From Ephydatia muelleri (Eukaryota; Porifera; Demospongiae; Spongillida; Spongillidae), in contig JABACO010000002.1 in NCBI GenBank assembly GCA_013339895.1, positions 8,712,924 through 8,776,923 on the forward strand: a stretch of 64,000 nt of DNA. Reading direction: 5' to 3'. Within the stretch, counting starts at the first letter, position 1. Each line of letters begins with the position of its first letter. Of the stretch, positions 36,801 through 44,339 are shown piece by piece. The translations under genes and the position numbers were made by a program. Below the pieces are notes generated by a model. The model was not told the origin of the DNA. It ran no database searches and saw only the letters and a list, made by a program, of their open reading frames with translations.

Positions 36801-39774
36801 AGTATCTTACATTTTATGAGACTTCTCATAAGAATTTATCAGGATTTAAACATAATTCATAGAGAGTAAAGGGACATTCTACTGTATGTAATAATGCATT
36901 AAGCACTAAGTATACCCCTATTTGTATTGGGCTGATTTTGGTCACTATCCATGCATGAATTGAGTGCTTACATGTATGTATTAATTCCCTTCATGTATAC
37001 TGATGCAGTGGAAAATGAATAATCAAAGTTGCTACTTAATATTTTGACGTTAATCACTCACTTTGCTTCATCTGTTAAATGATCATGATAGGATACATTC
37101 AGTGACAATCATGACATAAGACCAGTACCCAAACCAAGACAGCGTGCATCCAAATGTTCAAAACATGGGGAAACACAACAAGATCGATCTGGGATGACTC
37201 TACCTCAGTCGAATCAATCAGAAATAGATCCATTAGCTGGATGCACTATGCCAGCTGAAGAACCAGTTTTGTCAAAGTGCGAACGAAAATTGCAACTATC
37301 AACAAACCTTGTTGATCCTTCCGCAGTTTTACCAGAGCATACATCTAATATTTCAGAAGAGCCGTCATCTGAATTTACAGCGAGCCAATTTCAATCACAG
37401 TATGTTAATATTTATGCATACGTGTATATTTCTGCATGTCTTCCTTCACTCGGTTTGATTTTGTGAATGACGTTATGTTGATACAAATACCAGTGAAAGA
37501 AAGCTCTGAAAATGCTTCAGATATCAAAACTAGCTTATTGATAGATAACATAACATAACATATCGATGAATACAATATTTTGTATTACATGTACACACGA
37601 CGATATAATTGTTACATATCTTGAAGTCCTGCCACCTATTAATGGCTATGAAATGTGAACACACAAATATACATGTAGTACGGGATAATACATTCACTAC
37701 AATGAATTAACAATATAGTACACTTAGAAAGATGAATGAATAAACAAATAAATAAAAATGATAATGTACAACAATTATGATTTGAGATTAAATTTCAGAA
37801 TGAGACAATTGCATCTTCCATTTGTGCGACAGCCCCTAAACAGAGAGAGGTTTGTCTCTCTGAGAAATGCAATTTAAAGTCGTTCTCTTATCCATCCCAA
37901 ACCTCACTGTTTCATTTTTCCCACTTATGAGCAAATTCTCTTGCAAGGTGTTTGAAGAAAAAGTTTGCTTCTTGACCCAGGACTTTGTCAACTGATACAA
38001 CAAGAGGGTTCAGCAAAGAGCTTCTGCTTCAGAGTATTTTCTTCTTTTCTTCCTTAGCAGAACAGAGAATGGCAGTAACAACTCGTTGTGAGTGTGATGG
38101 GGCGTCAGTGTCTGTGTCAAGTACATTGAACAACACGGCTGCCACCACCTCTAATAGTTAAATCAGCGATTAGGGACGGTACACATGCAGCATTATTTGC
38201 CTCTTCAACTACTTATGACTTTATTGTGAACCATTGTTGCAAATAACATCTGCATGTAACTTCATTATGACGTTGGGTTACCAGACACAACACAAACACG
38301 TACAAATCCTTCATCTGTATGGGGTAGGCGCACAAATCCACTCCAATTTGGTACCAAACCTTGCTAGGGATAGGAATTGGATGCAGTTTAGTTGCAACCT
38401 TATCAAAACGTGTGTTTCCACATTAGCATTGTGCACAAGTTTTGACAAACTGTCTTGCATTGATATTAATTTTTCCACATAGTGGCATCCACCAACTTTT
38501 GAATCGTTTTATCAACAACATGAGTACCTTGTTCCTCGCCTCTACATCCTTTACTAATCTCAAGTAGGGAGGAGCTCCACTTTTCATCTTCATCTTAACC
38601 TCCGCATACTGAAAATGCAGTATGCTATTTAGTTCAATGTTACTGGACACTTTTCTTAGATTGGATTTCAAGTCTGGTCTACCTTTCATTTTCTCTGGGT
38701 AACAGTCACTAGATAAATATGCTTTGATTGCGTTGTAATCAGGTTCATCAGCGCCATTACTTGTCATGTCAGCATCTTCTACGTCTTCCTCTTCGTATTA
38801 TCTACCGTTTCATTCTCTTCTCCATTGCCTGCATGTATCTGGCATTTAGAAATATTTCTAGAGCACCACGTGGTTGAGATGCTCTTGGCAGGTTGCGATC
38901 AGAGTTGATAATTACCGATTCCAAAATTCCAATCGCAGAGTCCATCCTACCTACATGTAGGTAGCGCGGTCCATATAGATTATAAGTTACCTGACTGAGT
39001 ACACCTTACCCGCGTAATTGTTTAGGTACCATAGACTATAGAGTACACCTTACCTCCAGGCACGGTATAATCTAGAGTTCTAACCAGGTACCGTGTAATC
39101 TAGATTCCATTATGCGCAGAGTACATTGTACCTATTACACCGGCCCCTCTAGGAATGAAGTAATGAATATTTAATTGCACGCAAGTCATTGTTGTTTCAG
39201 TGTATTTAATGAAAACCTTCAAACTAGCACGAGAGGTGTGAATAGATGCGAAGAATTATCTATGGTTGAAATGGATGCTTTGGTGTACTCAAATCCAAAG
39301 CGAGTACAAAGAGAGACAATTGTTAATTGCATTTAAAGTAGGTCTCAATATGGGTTTCTATGGAACGATGTATATATATTTCGAGCTTATAGGATGAATA
39401 ACATAACATTCATAATGACTTCACCGTTACCTGATGCTGAAGTGTACAGCGCTCCCCATCCCCAAGCCCATACAGCTGCTTAGTAGGCATCGCTCCCGCA
39501 TTTCTTTTATAGAATGCCTCTCTGCAATCCTGGCCCGCTCCTATCATATTCACTATAGACTCACAGAGCCTGACCCTAAACTAGTTTAGCATCTGGTTCC
39601 GCGAGACTATATTTTATTCTATACACTATAGCTATGCGAATTGCATTCTAAGACAGTTTATGTACCTAAACTTATATAACTGTTATGTTCTTTATACCCT
39701 CAAGAAATGCAAACTCAAAGCCGCCTCCAATGGTTAAACCGAGACCAAAACGTGCATCGCAAGCAACTTCCTGA
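8935..39774 (+). CDS. TKL-like protein kinase gene with coiled coil and triplicated C-terminal exon pair
   Basis: Gene-level entry. Exons in phase are 8935-9870 (kinase), 11127-11273, optionally 12918-12947, 16090-16230 (coiled coil), 19285-19595 (A1), 20496-20541 (B1), 21645-22006 (A2), 30498-30555 (B2), 37092-37399 (A3) and 39705-39774 (terminal, TGA). Every junction is phase compatible: kinase and coiled-coil exons end in phase 0, each A starts in phase 0 and ends two bases into a codon, and each B or terminal exon supplies the missing base. The spliced length is about 792 residues plus candidate 5' exons. The product is probably a cytosolic kinase with a self-associating coiled coil and a Ser/Gln/Pro-rich tail. 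No signal peptide or membrane segment is visible in these exons. The gene is about 31-34 kb long because transposons fill its introns. I infer it is functional because no stop or frameshift interrupts the exons. Confidence 0.65.
9871..11126. other. Kinase-gene intron
   Basis: AT-rich sequence with a poly-G run at about 10132-10148. The only coding-like stretch is the small minus-strand frame listed separately. Confidence 0.6.
10494..10691 (-). CDS. Coding-like minus-strand fragment, unknown
   Basis: An open frame starting with Met at 10691 reads SFCHQCCSYCGDPS and then SEAKESSSFKGNRYERMV, and could end at a GTGAGA donor near 10495. The paired cysteines hint at a small zinc-binding module. 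No family is recognised. It may be a mobile-gene relic in the kinase intron or chance. Confidence 0.2.
11127..11273 (+). CDS. Coiled-coil exon 1 of the kinase gene
   Basis: The acceptor TTCATTCAG and donor CAG|GTAATA bound 147 bp (49 codons). The peptide is heptad-like, with SSIIELQKSNAELEQIRSEA. Leu, Ile and Val fall at a/d spacing with charged residues between. It follows the kinase exon in phase 0. A parallel coiled coil would dimerise the kinase and could drive trans-phosphorylation (inference). Confidence 0.7.
11274..16089. other. Kinase-gene intron with undated coding-like debris on minus
   Basis: About 4.8 kb, mostly AT-rich, with a poly-T run at about 12397-12414. A possible 30 bp micro-exon (12918-12947, CAG acceptor, GTAAAG donor, VLRLEELHKT) would extend the coiled coil in phase but is weak. 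Minus-strand stretches at 13124-13524 and 15077-15653 (for example LVLKPNLPIDIEMQSTSTSE) look partly coding and broken by stops, probably an unidentified decayed mobile gene. Confidence 0.4.
16090..16230 (+). CDS. Coiled-coil exon 2 of the kinase gene
   Basis: The acceptor TTGTGTAG and donor AAG|GTATAT bound 141 bp (47 codons). The peptide includes EEKLRTKLENQTLEFRDKQK and QLEDELYAWLQASEELKMQ, highly charged with a heptad pattern continuing exon 11127-11273. Both ends are in phase 0, matching its neighbours. Confidence 0.7.
16433..16622 (-). CDS. Coding-like minus-strand fragment, unknown
   Basis: An open stretch from Met at 16622 reads NIKQLCTEWYRQIEYQIEAL and then TTMLDVFDQGQAAKLPSVI. It has coding-like composition but no family I recognise, no visible splice sites and no intact neighbours. 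It lies in the kinase intron and may belong to the same decayed mobile gene as the minus-strand debris at 13-15.7 kb. Confidence 0.2.
17289..18237 (-). pseudogene. Decayed DDE-like mobile gene with MYT1-type C2HC zinc finger
   Basis: The minus strand first reads YFYVYHEGAAGSKSADTT and VPPWVKHVAIVLDNA (18237 to about 18010), matching a mobile-gene family whose members carry YxxxEGxxGKxxNE and an LFxDNxxGQNKN motif. Here the second motif is degraded to LDNAMVNLNQ. A stop and frame changes follow. The C-terminal part (17818-17289) is open and contains CSTPGCCGQGH with SGCPIYH, the spacing of a C2HC (NZF/MYT1-type) DNA-binding finger, after a Gln/Pro-rich linker. It lies antisense in a kinase-gene intron. 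Confidence 0.5.
18238..19284. other. Kinase-gene intron, no recognised content
   Basis: About 1 kb, AT-rich, with a short (TCAA)n run near 18800-18816. No gene or mobile-element end was identified. Confidence 0.5.
19285..19595 (+). CDS. Repeat exon A1 of the kinase gene
   Basis: The acceptor GTTCGATAG precedes 311 bp and the donor is ACA|GTATGTTAAC. The peptide contains KPRQRAST, PIEEQDSSKLKQQRESSSDL and DPSQPPSSK. It is low in hydrophobic residues and likely disordered, with many Ser, Gln and Pro and a basic KPRQR patch. Frame, both splice sites and flanking intron align with A2 and A3. Confidence 0.7.
20496..20541 (+). CDS. Repeat exon B1 of the kinase gene
   Basis: A 46 bp exon with acceptor AATTTCAG and donor AAG|GTAATG. 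It supplies the last base of the codon split at the end of A1 and reads RKPPGGVAVIPLPLK. B2 at 30498-30555 reads RKTPGGVAVNPSPLK plus four more residues, and the flanking introns also align. Confidence 0.7.
21645..22006 (+). CDS. Repeat exon A2 of the kinase gene
   Basis: The acceptor AACAATAG precedes 362 bp and the donor is ACA|GTATGTTAAC, identical to A1 over the donor. In the A1 frame it reads RPASKPRQRAATLSGHRA, then ILPEEQDSSKFAQQQ and DPSRPTSSKG, then a longer Phe/Ser-rich tail. The frame with most ATG codons here is not the coding frame. Confidence 0.7.
22860..24195 (-). mobile_element. Reverse-transcriptase retroelement, copy 1, 5'-truncated
   Basis: The minus-strand frame 24194-23025 starts inside the reverse transcriptase thumb (HFEILGAPIGDFLFCS) and runs to the C-terminal domain. 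It carries GLGLHLDPDELQIAVKWWLG, DPLGHHAATCWCGGD, a zinc-knuckle-like Cys/His cluster followed by RHNRLRD, and GKPAAFDITVTSPLTPAIL. These motifs mark a retroelement RT family abundant in sponges and cnidarians. The palm with the catalytic YxDD is missing. An (AAT)n stretch at about 24165-24190 marks the junction with copy 2. Confidence 0.8.
24300..26845 (-). mobile_element. Reverse-transcriptase retroelement, copy 2, decayed, catalytic motif lost
   Basis: Minus-strand pieces in order are ACGPSRLQIQHLL with RSIAVGETLRRLVGKCICR (26464-25892), SGVQQGDPLGPLLFCLVLHK (about 25880), WYMDAGVIAG (25770-25741), GLFINISKCELFSKG and NFEILGVPIGEPIFCAES, GLNLHLDTAEFKTALKWWLG (about 24980), and ELGWSCIPLAVETYGCWG (about 24540). 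The order matches the polymerase and tail of copies 1 and 3. Several frameshifts separate the pieces. The catalytic YxDD box (25767-25756) reads YMDA, losing the second aspartate, so this copy could not polymerise even without the frameshifts. Confidence 0.8.
27000..30405 (-). mobile_element. Reverse-transcriptase retroelement, copy 3, longest, with N-terminal zinc fingers
   Basis: The 5' open frame (30374-29412) begins with a Ser/Pro-rich stretch and carries CIVEGCPAHTAPSMWHNH and MFVCPSCSQQVANSRHASH, two C2H2-like fingers probably for nucleic-acid binding. The polymerase follows in broken frames: VRPIAVGETFCRLTGKCIC (about 28960), AWYLDDGVLAG with intact YLDD at 28496-28485, FHRNVSKCELFNRNG, and LDILGVPIGDFVHCS. 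The C-terminal domain holds DPLGRHSATFRHGGD (about 27590) and LGWLCIPLAVETYGNWG (about 27210). Frameshifts near 28620 and elsewhere disable it. The 5' edge lies at the (TAATTA)n run at 30405-30440. Confidence 0.8.
30498..30555 (+). CDS. Repeat exon B2 of the kinase gene
   Basis: A 58 bp exon with acceptor TTATTTTCAG and donor AAG|GTACAG. Like B1 it supplies one base to the preceding split codon, then reads RKTPGGVAVNPSPLKLMEK. Only about 60 bp of its original upstream intron remains before the retroelement array, yet the branch and acceptor region is kept. Confidence 0.65.
30556..32270. other. Kinase-gene intron, duplicated sequence then unrecognised
   Basis: The first 200-300 bp align with the intron after B1 (shared TCTTTTA and CTACAATG stretches). 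The rest is AT-rich with no recognised gene. The minus-strand frame at 31672-31331 shows no known motif. Confidence 0.5.
32285..32445. repeat. Subterminal-type repeats, AATGACTCC cluster (left)
   Basis: About seven near-copies of CAATGACTCCC occur within 160 bp (for example near 32291, 32344, 32396 and 32431), mostly in one orientation. A matching cluster in the opposite orientation lies at 35055-35145. The two clusters flank the Ginger-like gene. Confidence 0.65.
32560..34700 (-). pseudogene. Ginger-like transposase: gypsy-type integrase, Ulp1-like peptidase and PHD-like finger
   Basis: On minus, in order: SDQGREFVNAVQAED and the NGLTECFNQTLQTAL segment of a Ty3/gypsy-type integrase core (34630-34450), AMANITIAQKKNKLFYDQRH (about 34080), then KPRWKGPYKVHADLGKGVYT (about 33800), the SH3-like integrase tail. 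Next is NELSDAVINAAQHLLKQSF with INGFQSPTLGQ (33280-33170) and VLQIAQIYQVPA (about 32960), the pattern of the Ulp1/C48-like peptidase in related mobile genes. Last is YCMCRMSDNF plus, after a frameshift, VQCTNCQGWYHY, a PHD-like zinc finger. Integrase plus cysteine peptidase plus PHD finger is known from Ginger-type cut-and-paste elements. Several pieces may be exons, but the stops and shifts suggest decay. The N-terminal half is missing here. Confidence 0.55.
35055..35145. repeat. Subterminal-type repeats, GGAGTCAYTG cluster (right)
   Basis: About five near-copies of GGAGTCA(T/C) (near 35064, 35082, 35104, 35119 and 35137) mirror the left cluster in inverted orientation. A short hairpin follows at about 35200-35393, with arms AAATTACAGACATTCATAG and its complement. 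Together these suggest the right end of the Ginger-like element lies close by. Confidence 0.55.
35757..36580 (-). mobile_element. 5'-truncated LINE (CR1/Jockey-like), RT C-terminus with (ATT)n tail
   Basis: One minus-strand frame runs from about 36580 to 35853. It reads YIRDLGVYVSSDFKPGIHC, LLRVFKTYVRPLLEFNTPVW, IEGVQRYFTREI, and LNLSSLEYRRIYFDLTMCYK, RGNSYRLQ, FFSSRVVPIWNSLPQHVV. This is the standard C-terminal stretch of CR1/Jockey-type LINE polymerases. The 3' end (low coordinates) is an (ATT)n microsatellite at 35757-35778, the tail type used by such LINEs. The 5' break is abrupt: at about 36580 the sequence returns to duplicated kinase intron. Confidence 0.85.
37092..37399 (+). CDS. Repeat exon A3 of the kinase gene
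   Basis: The acceptor ATGATAG precedes 308 bp and the donor is ACA|GTATGTTAAT. It reads RPVPKPRQRASKCSKHGE, then MPAEEPVLSKCERKLQLSTN. The basic KPRQRAS patch, acidic EE plus SK spacing and both splice junctions match A1 and A2. Upstream intron from 36585 aligns with the intron before A2 (from about 21125). Confidence 0.7.
37790..38150 (-). pseudogene. Mobile-element ORF fragment with KW...GWIRERL motif, decayed
   Basis: The minus strand reads VVAAVLFNVLDTDTDAPSHS and SQRVVTAILCSAKEEKK (38150-38050), then in another frame VVSVDKVLGQEANFFFKHLA with EFAHKW, then GWIRERL, a stop, IAFLRETNLSLFRGCRTNGR. The second part matches a C-terminal signature (SVDxxLGxEA, KWxKPYSxVxGWxRxRLxFA, LRGxRxKW) that I know from large mobile-element proteins of aquatic invertebrates. 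I cannot name the superfamily. At least three frame breaks and one stop are present. Confidence 0.45.
38223..38944 (-). pseudogene. Ginger-like transposase N-terminal half
   Basis: The minus strand begins MDSAIGILESVIINSDRN at 38944 and, after an acidic linker with a frameshift, reads YLSSDCYPEKMKGRPDLKSN. Next come SGAPPYLRLVKDVEARNKV and WMPLCGKININARQFVKTCA ending CAQC, an integrase zinc-binding (H2C2-type) module. One stop codon follows, then KLHPIPIPSKVWYQIGVDLC, the start of the integrase catalytic core with its first Asp. This complements the C-terminal half at 32.6-34.7 kb, but the overlap is missing and kinase exon A3 lies between, so they are fragments of two insertions or of one later rearranged. 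Confidence 0.55.
38960..39160. repeat. Short subterminal-type repeats next to the Ginger-like N-terminus
   Basis: GAGTACACCTTACC occurs twice (about 38997 and 39041) and GTAATCTAGA-like motifs twice (about 39069 and 39097), with GTACC/GGTAC elements between. Clusters of short repeats just upstream of a transposase start are usual in the subterminal regions of DNA transposons. Confidence 0.45.
39705..39774 (+). CDS. Terminal exon of the kinase gene
   Basis: An acceptor ending CTCAAG precedes one base that completes the codon split at the end of A3, then NSKPPPMVKPRPKRASQATS and TGA at 39772-39774. KPRPKRAS echoes the KPRQRAS patch of the A exons, supporting it as part of this gene. AAG is a less common acceptor, so the exact border is uncertain. 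Confidence 0.5.
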
Positions 39775-40897
39775 AGCCTTTCTGCATGTACATGTACAGT
39801 GTATATTCGTTTAATTTGCGAAAGTAGGAATAGCATTAAACTATATATTGTAATTGCAGTCGTTAGTTTTGATTTCTTGACTCCTCTAGTTATCATGTTT
39901 CATTACATGACATTCTTGTACTTACGTGCTATATGACCACACTTAGTACTTTGTACTTTTTTATTATTTATTTTTGGGTTTTTTTTTTTCATTCAATGAC
40001 CTCGCTTTGTGTGGAGCTGGAGGTAAGTGCTGGTTAACCTTACTGAGGGATAAAGCTGAGGGATATATAGTTGTGCATGCTTCATCAGAGATATTTGTAT
40101 TACCGACTTCCAATATTATCATTGACACTGAAATTACTCTGAAATCCTTTTCCCATAGATAGTTTAGAGATGGTGGAAGCATGGTTAATTGTCACGAATT
40201 ATCATCTACACTCCGTGATCTGATGTGAGCGCTCTATGTTCGCATGTAGCAGGTACTTGAGATACTATCTATGGCTGAGGCAATGACAAAACCCGACGAA
40301 ATACTGAAAAATGCTGTTGAAAATGAGTTAGCTGATAATGGCTTTAAGATTCAGACTCCATCGTCGTTGTAGTTTCGTACCCAGACCCACCATGACGTTA
40401 CACTACGACAGGTGACGTAGTGTAAGCGATAAACACTTACGTCATGGTGGGTCTGGGTACGAGACTATCGTCGTTGAGGACGCTCGGTAACAGCTCTTAC
40501 AGTGGTTTTCATTGCCTATTAGTAAGGAGGTCTTCTACGAGTTTGCAGAGAAGTTGGTATCTGATTTTGATAGATGTTTTGATCCACCTAAGAATGCAAC
40601 GAAACGCGGTAGTACTTTGTATTGCTAAAAGCAGAGATTATATATAATCTCTGCTAGAAGTGGGGAAAAAAATAAAAATTAAAAATCACAAAAATCGGCG
40701 CCGTTTGAGGCAGTGTATTTAGAAAACCAAGTACTATTAACAAGTCCCTCCTGGAGCATTCACTGAACACTTAGGATTCATTTATAGAATTACAAAACAA
40801 CTTACATGTAGGATGGCTCGTAAACAGGTACATGCACGAGTATACCAATTTATGTATGCCATATGACGGTGTTATGCGCCTATCAATGGTACGTGCG

Positions 40898-40938
<41 letters not shown>

Positions 40939-41600
40939 CCGGGGCATATGGGGGATTTGACATTTATTAAATCAAATGCCCCAGCTCAACTCGCAAGGTT
41001 GGGGGTTAATAACTGGTCAAATGACCCTCCTCGACCCTGTCCTGTTTTAAAAATAATCTACGGTGTACGTTGTTCTACTGCTCAAAACAAATGAAAGAAC
41101 GTGCATTTGCCTTTATTGGTATAAACCGTGATACTAAATGCTATATTTTTAACATGTTGTTTTTTTTTGTACAGTAGTAGTTTTGTATTCTATTTAAAGT
41201 GCAAGCTTGTTCGTCCTGATGTTCCGTTCGTGTTTAAAGTGCTGTCTGATTTCAGGTATCGATCTACTACGATGTCCTGAGTCGCATGTGGAGTTCGAAG
41301 AAACTGACGTATTCATTTAATTATTTATATTAAAAGAGAACGTATGTTTGTACTGTACATCGTACATTACTTTCTTTTTTAAGCACGCTCAGTTTGACTT
41401 AGAGGTTTAATAGGTGTATGCACCTAGAAAAGAGAGTAACTATGTATTCTACCAAAATCAGATCAGAACTGGATGGCCGTATTTCTCGTTCAAAACCATA
41501 CATTCACAGATAATACAAAGAATGCACCAAACGTAGAAAAAATCATTTACAAAAACCACAAAAACACCTTTCAGGCACAAATTCTATTCCAACACAGCGA
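39775..41600. other. Intergenic, with one MITE and a poly-C run
   Basis: No gene is recognised. The stretch includes the 97 bp MITE at 40370-40466 and a run of about 37 C at 40900-40935. The poly-C run may be an assembly or sequencing weak point. Confidence 0.5.
40370..40466. mobile_element. 97 bp MITE with 10 bp TSD
   Basis: The termini AGTTTCGTACCCAGACCCAC and the inverted AGTCTCGTACCCAGACCCAC differ at one base. Both sides are flanked by ATCGTCGTTG (40360-40369 and 40467-40476). A 9-10 bp target duplication is typical of Mutator-like elements. The same TCTCGTACCCAGACCC motif appears twice near 49776-49832, so this family is repeated locally. Confidence 0.85.
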
Positions 41601-41624
41601 TAATGAAATCATGAACCACATTTG

Positions 41625-42147
41625 TCACAACAAATCCAGTCCTCTATCACAGTAGTGCATGTACTGTCTGTATGGAGACTTGCATGCACCACAAAAAGTT
41701 TCTGCTTTGTTAGTTCCCTTGTGAATCTCAGCAGCAGCCTTTTTGTTCTTTTGCTGGGTCTCTGCAGCTTTCTCAGATTCCTTTTTCCTCATTTCTGCAA
41801 CTGTCACAAGATGTTTAAACCACATCTCAACCTCACAAGGTGGTTAAAGAACCTGTTTAGCTGCTTCCTGAATGAATTGCCATGGAAGGGATTGCGATGG
41901 TTGCATTAATTGCTCTGTCTGGTTTCATGAAGTGCCCATAGCACTCACCATTTTTACACTCACTGCAATTTCCACCATATGGATGCTCAGGGTCTGGAAT
42001 GGGCAGTGGTAAGTACCTAATGCTTGGACCACCATTGTACCATGTTGGGAGCTGATAGGCCCCAGAACGGCACATTGGATGAATACAGTCTTGTCTCAAA
42101 TAGCAAATTAGTCTGTCTGTGCTGTCACTATTTCCAGTGCAACCCAA
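41625..42147 (-). pseudogene. Fragment of a Cys-rich/PHD-type mobile gene
   Basis: The minus strand reads CIHPMCRSGAYQLPTWYNGG, then YLPLPIPDPEHPYGGNC and CKNGECYGHFMKPDRAIN. After a frame change it reads MWFKHLVTVAEMRKKESEKA with AAETQQKNKKAA and FCGACKSPY. The succession of CxxC pairs, 'CYGHxxKPD' and 'WFxHL...RxxxxxKAAxTRxxKK' before a CGxCxxPY finger matches a mobile gene with a C-terminal PHD-like domain in sponge and cnidarian genomes. The finger is cut off after its first cysteines. No intact start or terminal repeats were found. Confidence 0.5.
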
Positions 42148-42149
42148 TG

Positions 42150-43880
42150 ACCTTAGAAGCGGGGCATCCGCAAGCGAGGGTCGGTCAGCGAAGCAAGTTC
42201 CTCAAAGAGCAGAAGGACAAATGCTAGGTTTGTTTTTCTCTTATATACCAAATTTTGTATTGATCTGCTGCTTCAGAGCTGAGAAATATACTATAAATCC
42301 GTTTTTTGGACTGGGACACTTAAAAACAAAAACAAACAGATGTGTTAGTCACGTGACACTTACTTATTTCCGGTACTTGTTTGGTCAACAACACTGCGTT
42401 GTCAGATTTCAATACTGCATACAGTTAATGTTAAACAATCAAGTTAATTAAAACACACCCAAAAAAATTTAGGGACAAGTACACTGTAGGATGGGTCCAA
42501 GTATGAATATGTAATTCCATGGGTGTGGCCTAGCTTATACGCTGCAATAGAAAACCGCGGTATGGATTACCTCACTGTTCATATCGGTCCTGGCCCCCTG
42601 GGCCTCGGATATCCCCCCGCCGCCCGGCTATCCCAGGCCCTCCCCCCCTTTTATCCCGGACCTTACTGTCTTACTTACTGTACTGCCTTAACTAAGGCAA
42701 CAGTCTCTAGCAAGAACACCATCATCTAATTACCAGCAGTTAAAATATAAGGACTTGCACTGTGCATCTTCTGCAAAGATTTATGAATTCCCTGCAGACC
42801 TAAGGAGAGCAGTAAAGGGCCCAAAGGCTGGACCTTTGTTGCCAAATGAAGAATCTACAATAGATAGCACCACCTACCTAAAGCAGAATCTCAGGATATT
42901 TAGCAAAATACACATTAAGGATGTCTTGGTGGGCCACAACATTAAATCTATTTTTGTATGTCAATCTTCAGTCAATCTTCAGTACTCCAAAGTCAGAATG
43001 TGATTGGTGAAAGATTGATAGAAATGGTGCTCCTCACCCACCTGAGACGTAAAAAGCTTGATAAAACTATAGTAATTTTTACCCCCGATCAGTTGGGTTC
43101 TTGATTATATTAACTGACATTAATTCAGCGCATACTTAATTAGTTGAGACAAATACCTTTGACCCATAGCAAATGGTCCATTCATGTTGCAATGACATCG
43201 CAGATTCATTTTCTTCTTGTTCAACAAGAAATTGTCAAAGAAGCACTGCAATTACTTACATGCAATTTTCTTACTTGATTGTAGTTGTCACTAGTACATT
43301 GCATAATGATCCCAGTGGTTCAGGATATTATAACCATTTCTCTTTTACATCTGGAATCTAAGTACTGTACATAATTTCAATATTACTATAATAGCAGGAT
43401 ACCATACACATGAGAATGATTAATGTTGTGATGGGAAAGAGTAGTTACTTCTTCAACTATTCAAATTTCTTGCCAGACTGATGTTCCACAAATTTGGTGT
43501 ATAAAGGAATACTAAGAGCATATTAAATCTAATATTTGCATAAGAGAAATAAATAAATGAAAATACATTTTAGTTACTTACTTCAGAAATACTGCATATG
43601 TCTGCCAAGAGCATGTTAATTAAGTACAATGATGTAATAGAAGACAGGATCTGAACCTGCGGCAGCTAGTTCAATATAGGATTGATTGAGGAATGATGAA
43701 TGTCATTAAAAATTTTAAATCGCGTACAATTATTGGCTTCTACCACATAATTCAACAATTGGCCAGACTGAAGAAGCACCTTCAATGATTCAACATTTCA
43801 TTGGCAATCGTTTGTGAAGTCCAACGATCCATTAAGAAATGATTGCACCTTAAATAGGGTGTAGAGAAATTGAAATTAAG
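42150..43880. other. No gene recognised
   Basis: AT-rich sequence with a short GC-rich, C-run-containing stretch at about 42586-42660. Open frames here show no familiar motifs and no convincing splice sites. Confidence 0.4.
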
Positions 43881-43888
43881 TTATAGTT

Positions 43889-44326
43889 CTACCAGAATAT
43901 ACCCAAACCATGTGTAGCTTCACTAGTCAGTACAAGCATCATACATGTTGGTGCAATGTGACTGCTCTCCATAACAACTACTTTCATTGATACAAATTCA
44001 ACTTCAGAACCTTCACCCTTGTACAACACTATAAATACAGTTACAGTTGCGGTTTCAAGATTCCGGCTGACATTGGACCATTCTTTTTTTGAATGTGGTA
44101 TGTCACTGGAGCAGTTAGTTGGAATTACTGTCTGATAGAAAATGGCCAGAATGTGGCCATTTTCTAAGCTGTTTATCAATATGACCATGAATTTGTTCTC
44201 TTTCAGCATAATGGAGCAGCATCTCATTACCACAAAGAAGTAAGGGAATGGCTGAATTAAACCACTGGATGGAGAGAACTGGGCCACTACAAGGTGTGAC
44301 ACCTTTGGACTTCTGGTTGTGACCAT
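43889..44326 (-). CDS. Uncharacterised minus-strand open frame, 145 codons
   Basis: The later part is coding-like: SRNLETATVTVFIVLYKGEG, EVEFVSMKVVVME and IAPTCMMLVLTSEATHGLGI, alternating beta-strand-like segments. The first part looks less conserved. No family is recognised. It may be an exon or a decayed mobile gene, and the start is arbitrary. Confidence 0.25.
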   Translation of the reverse strand: MVTTRSPKVSHLVVAQFSPSSGLIQPFPYFFVVMRCCSIMLKENKFMVILINSLENGHILAIFYQTVIPTNCSSDIPHSKKEWSNVSRNLETATVTVFIVLYKGEGSEVEFVSMKVVVMESSHIAPTCMMLVLTSEATHGLGIFW

Positions 44327-44339
44327 TCATGAAAAATGA

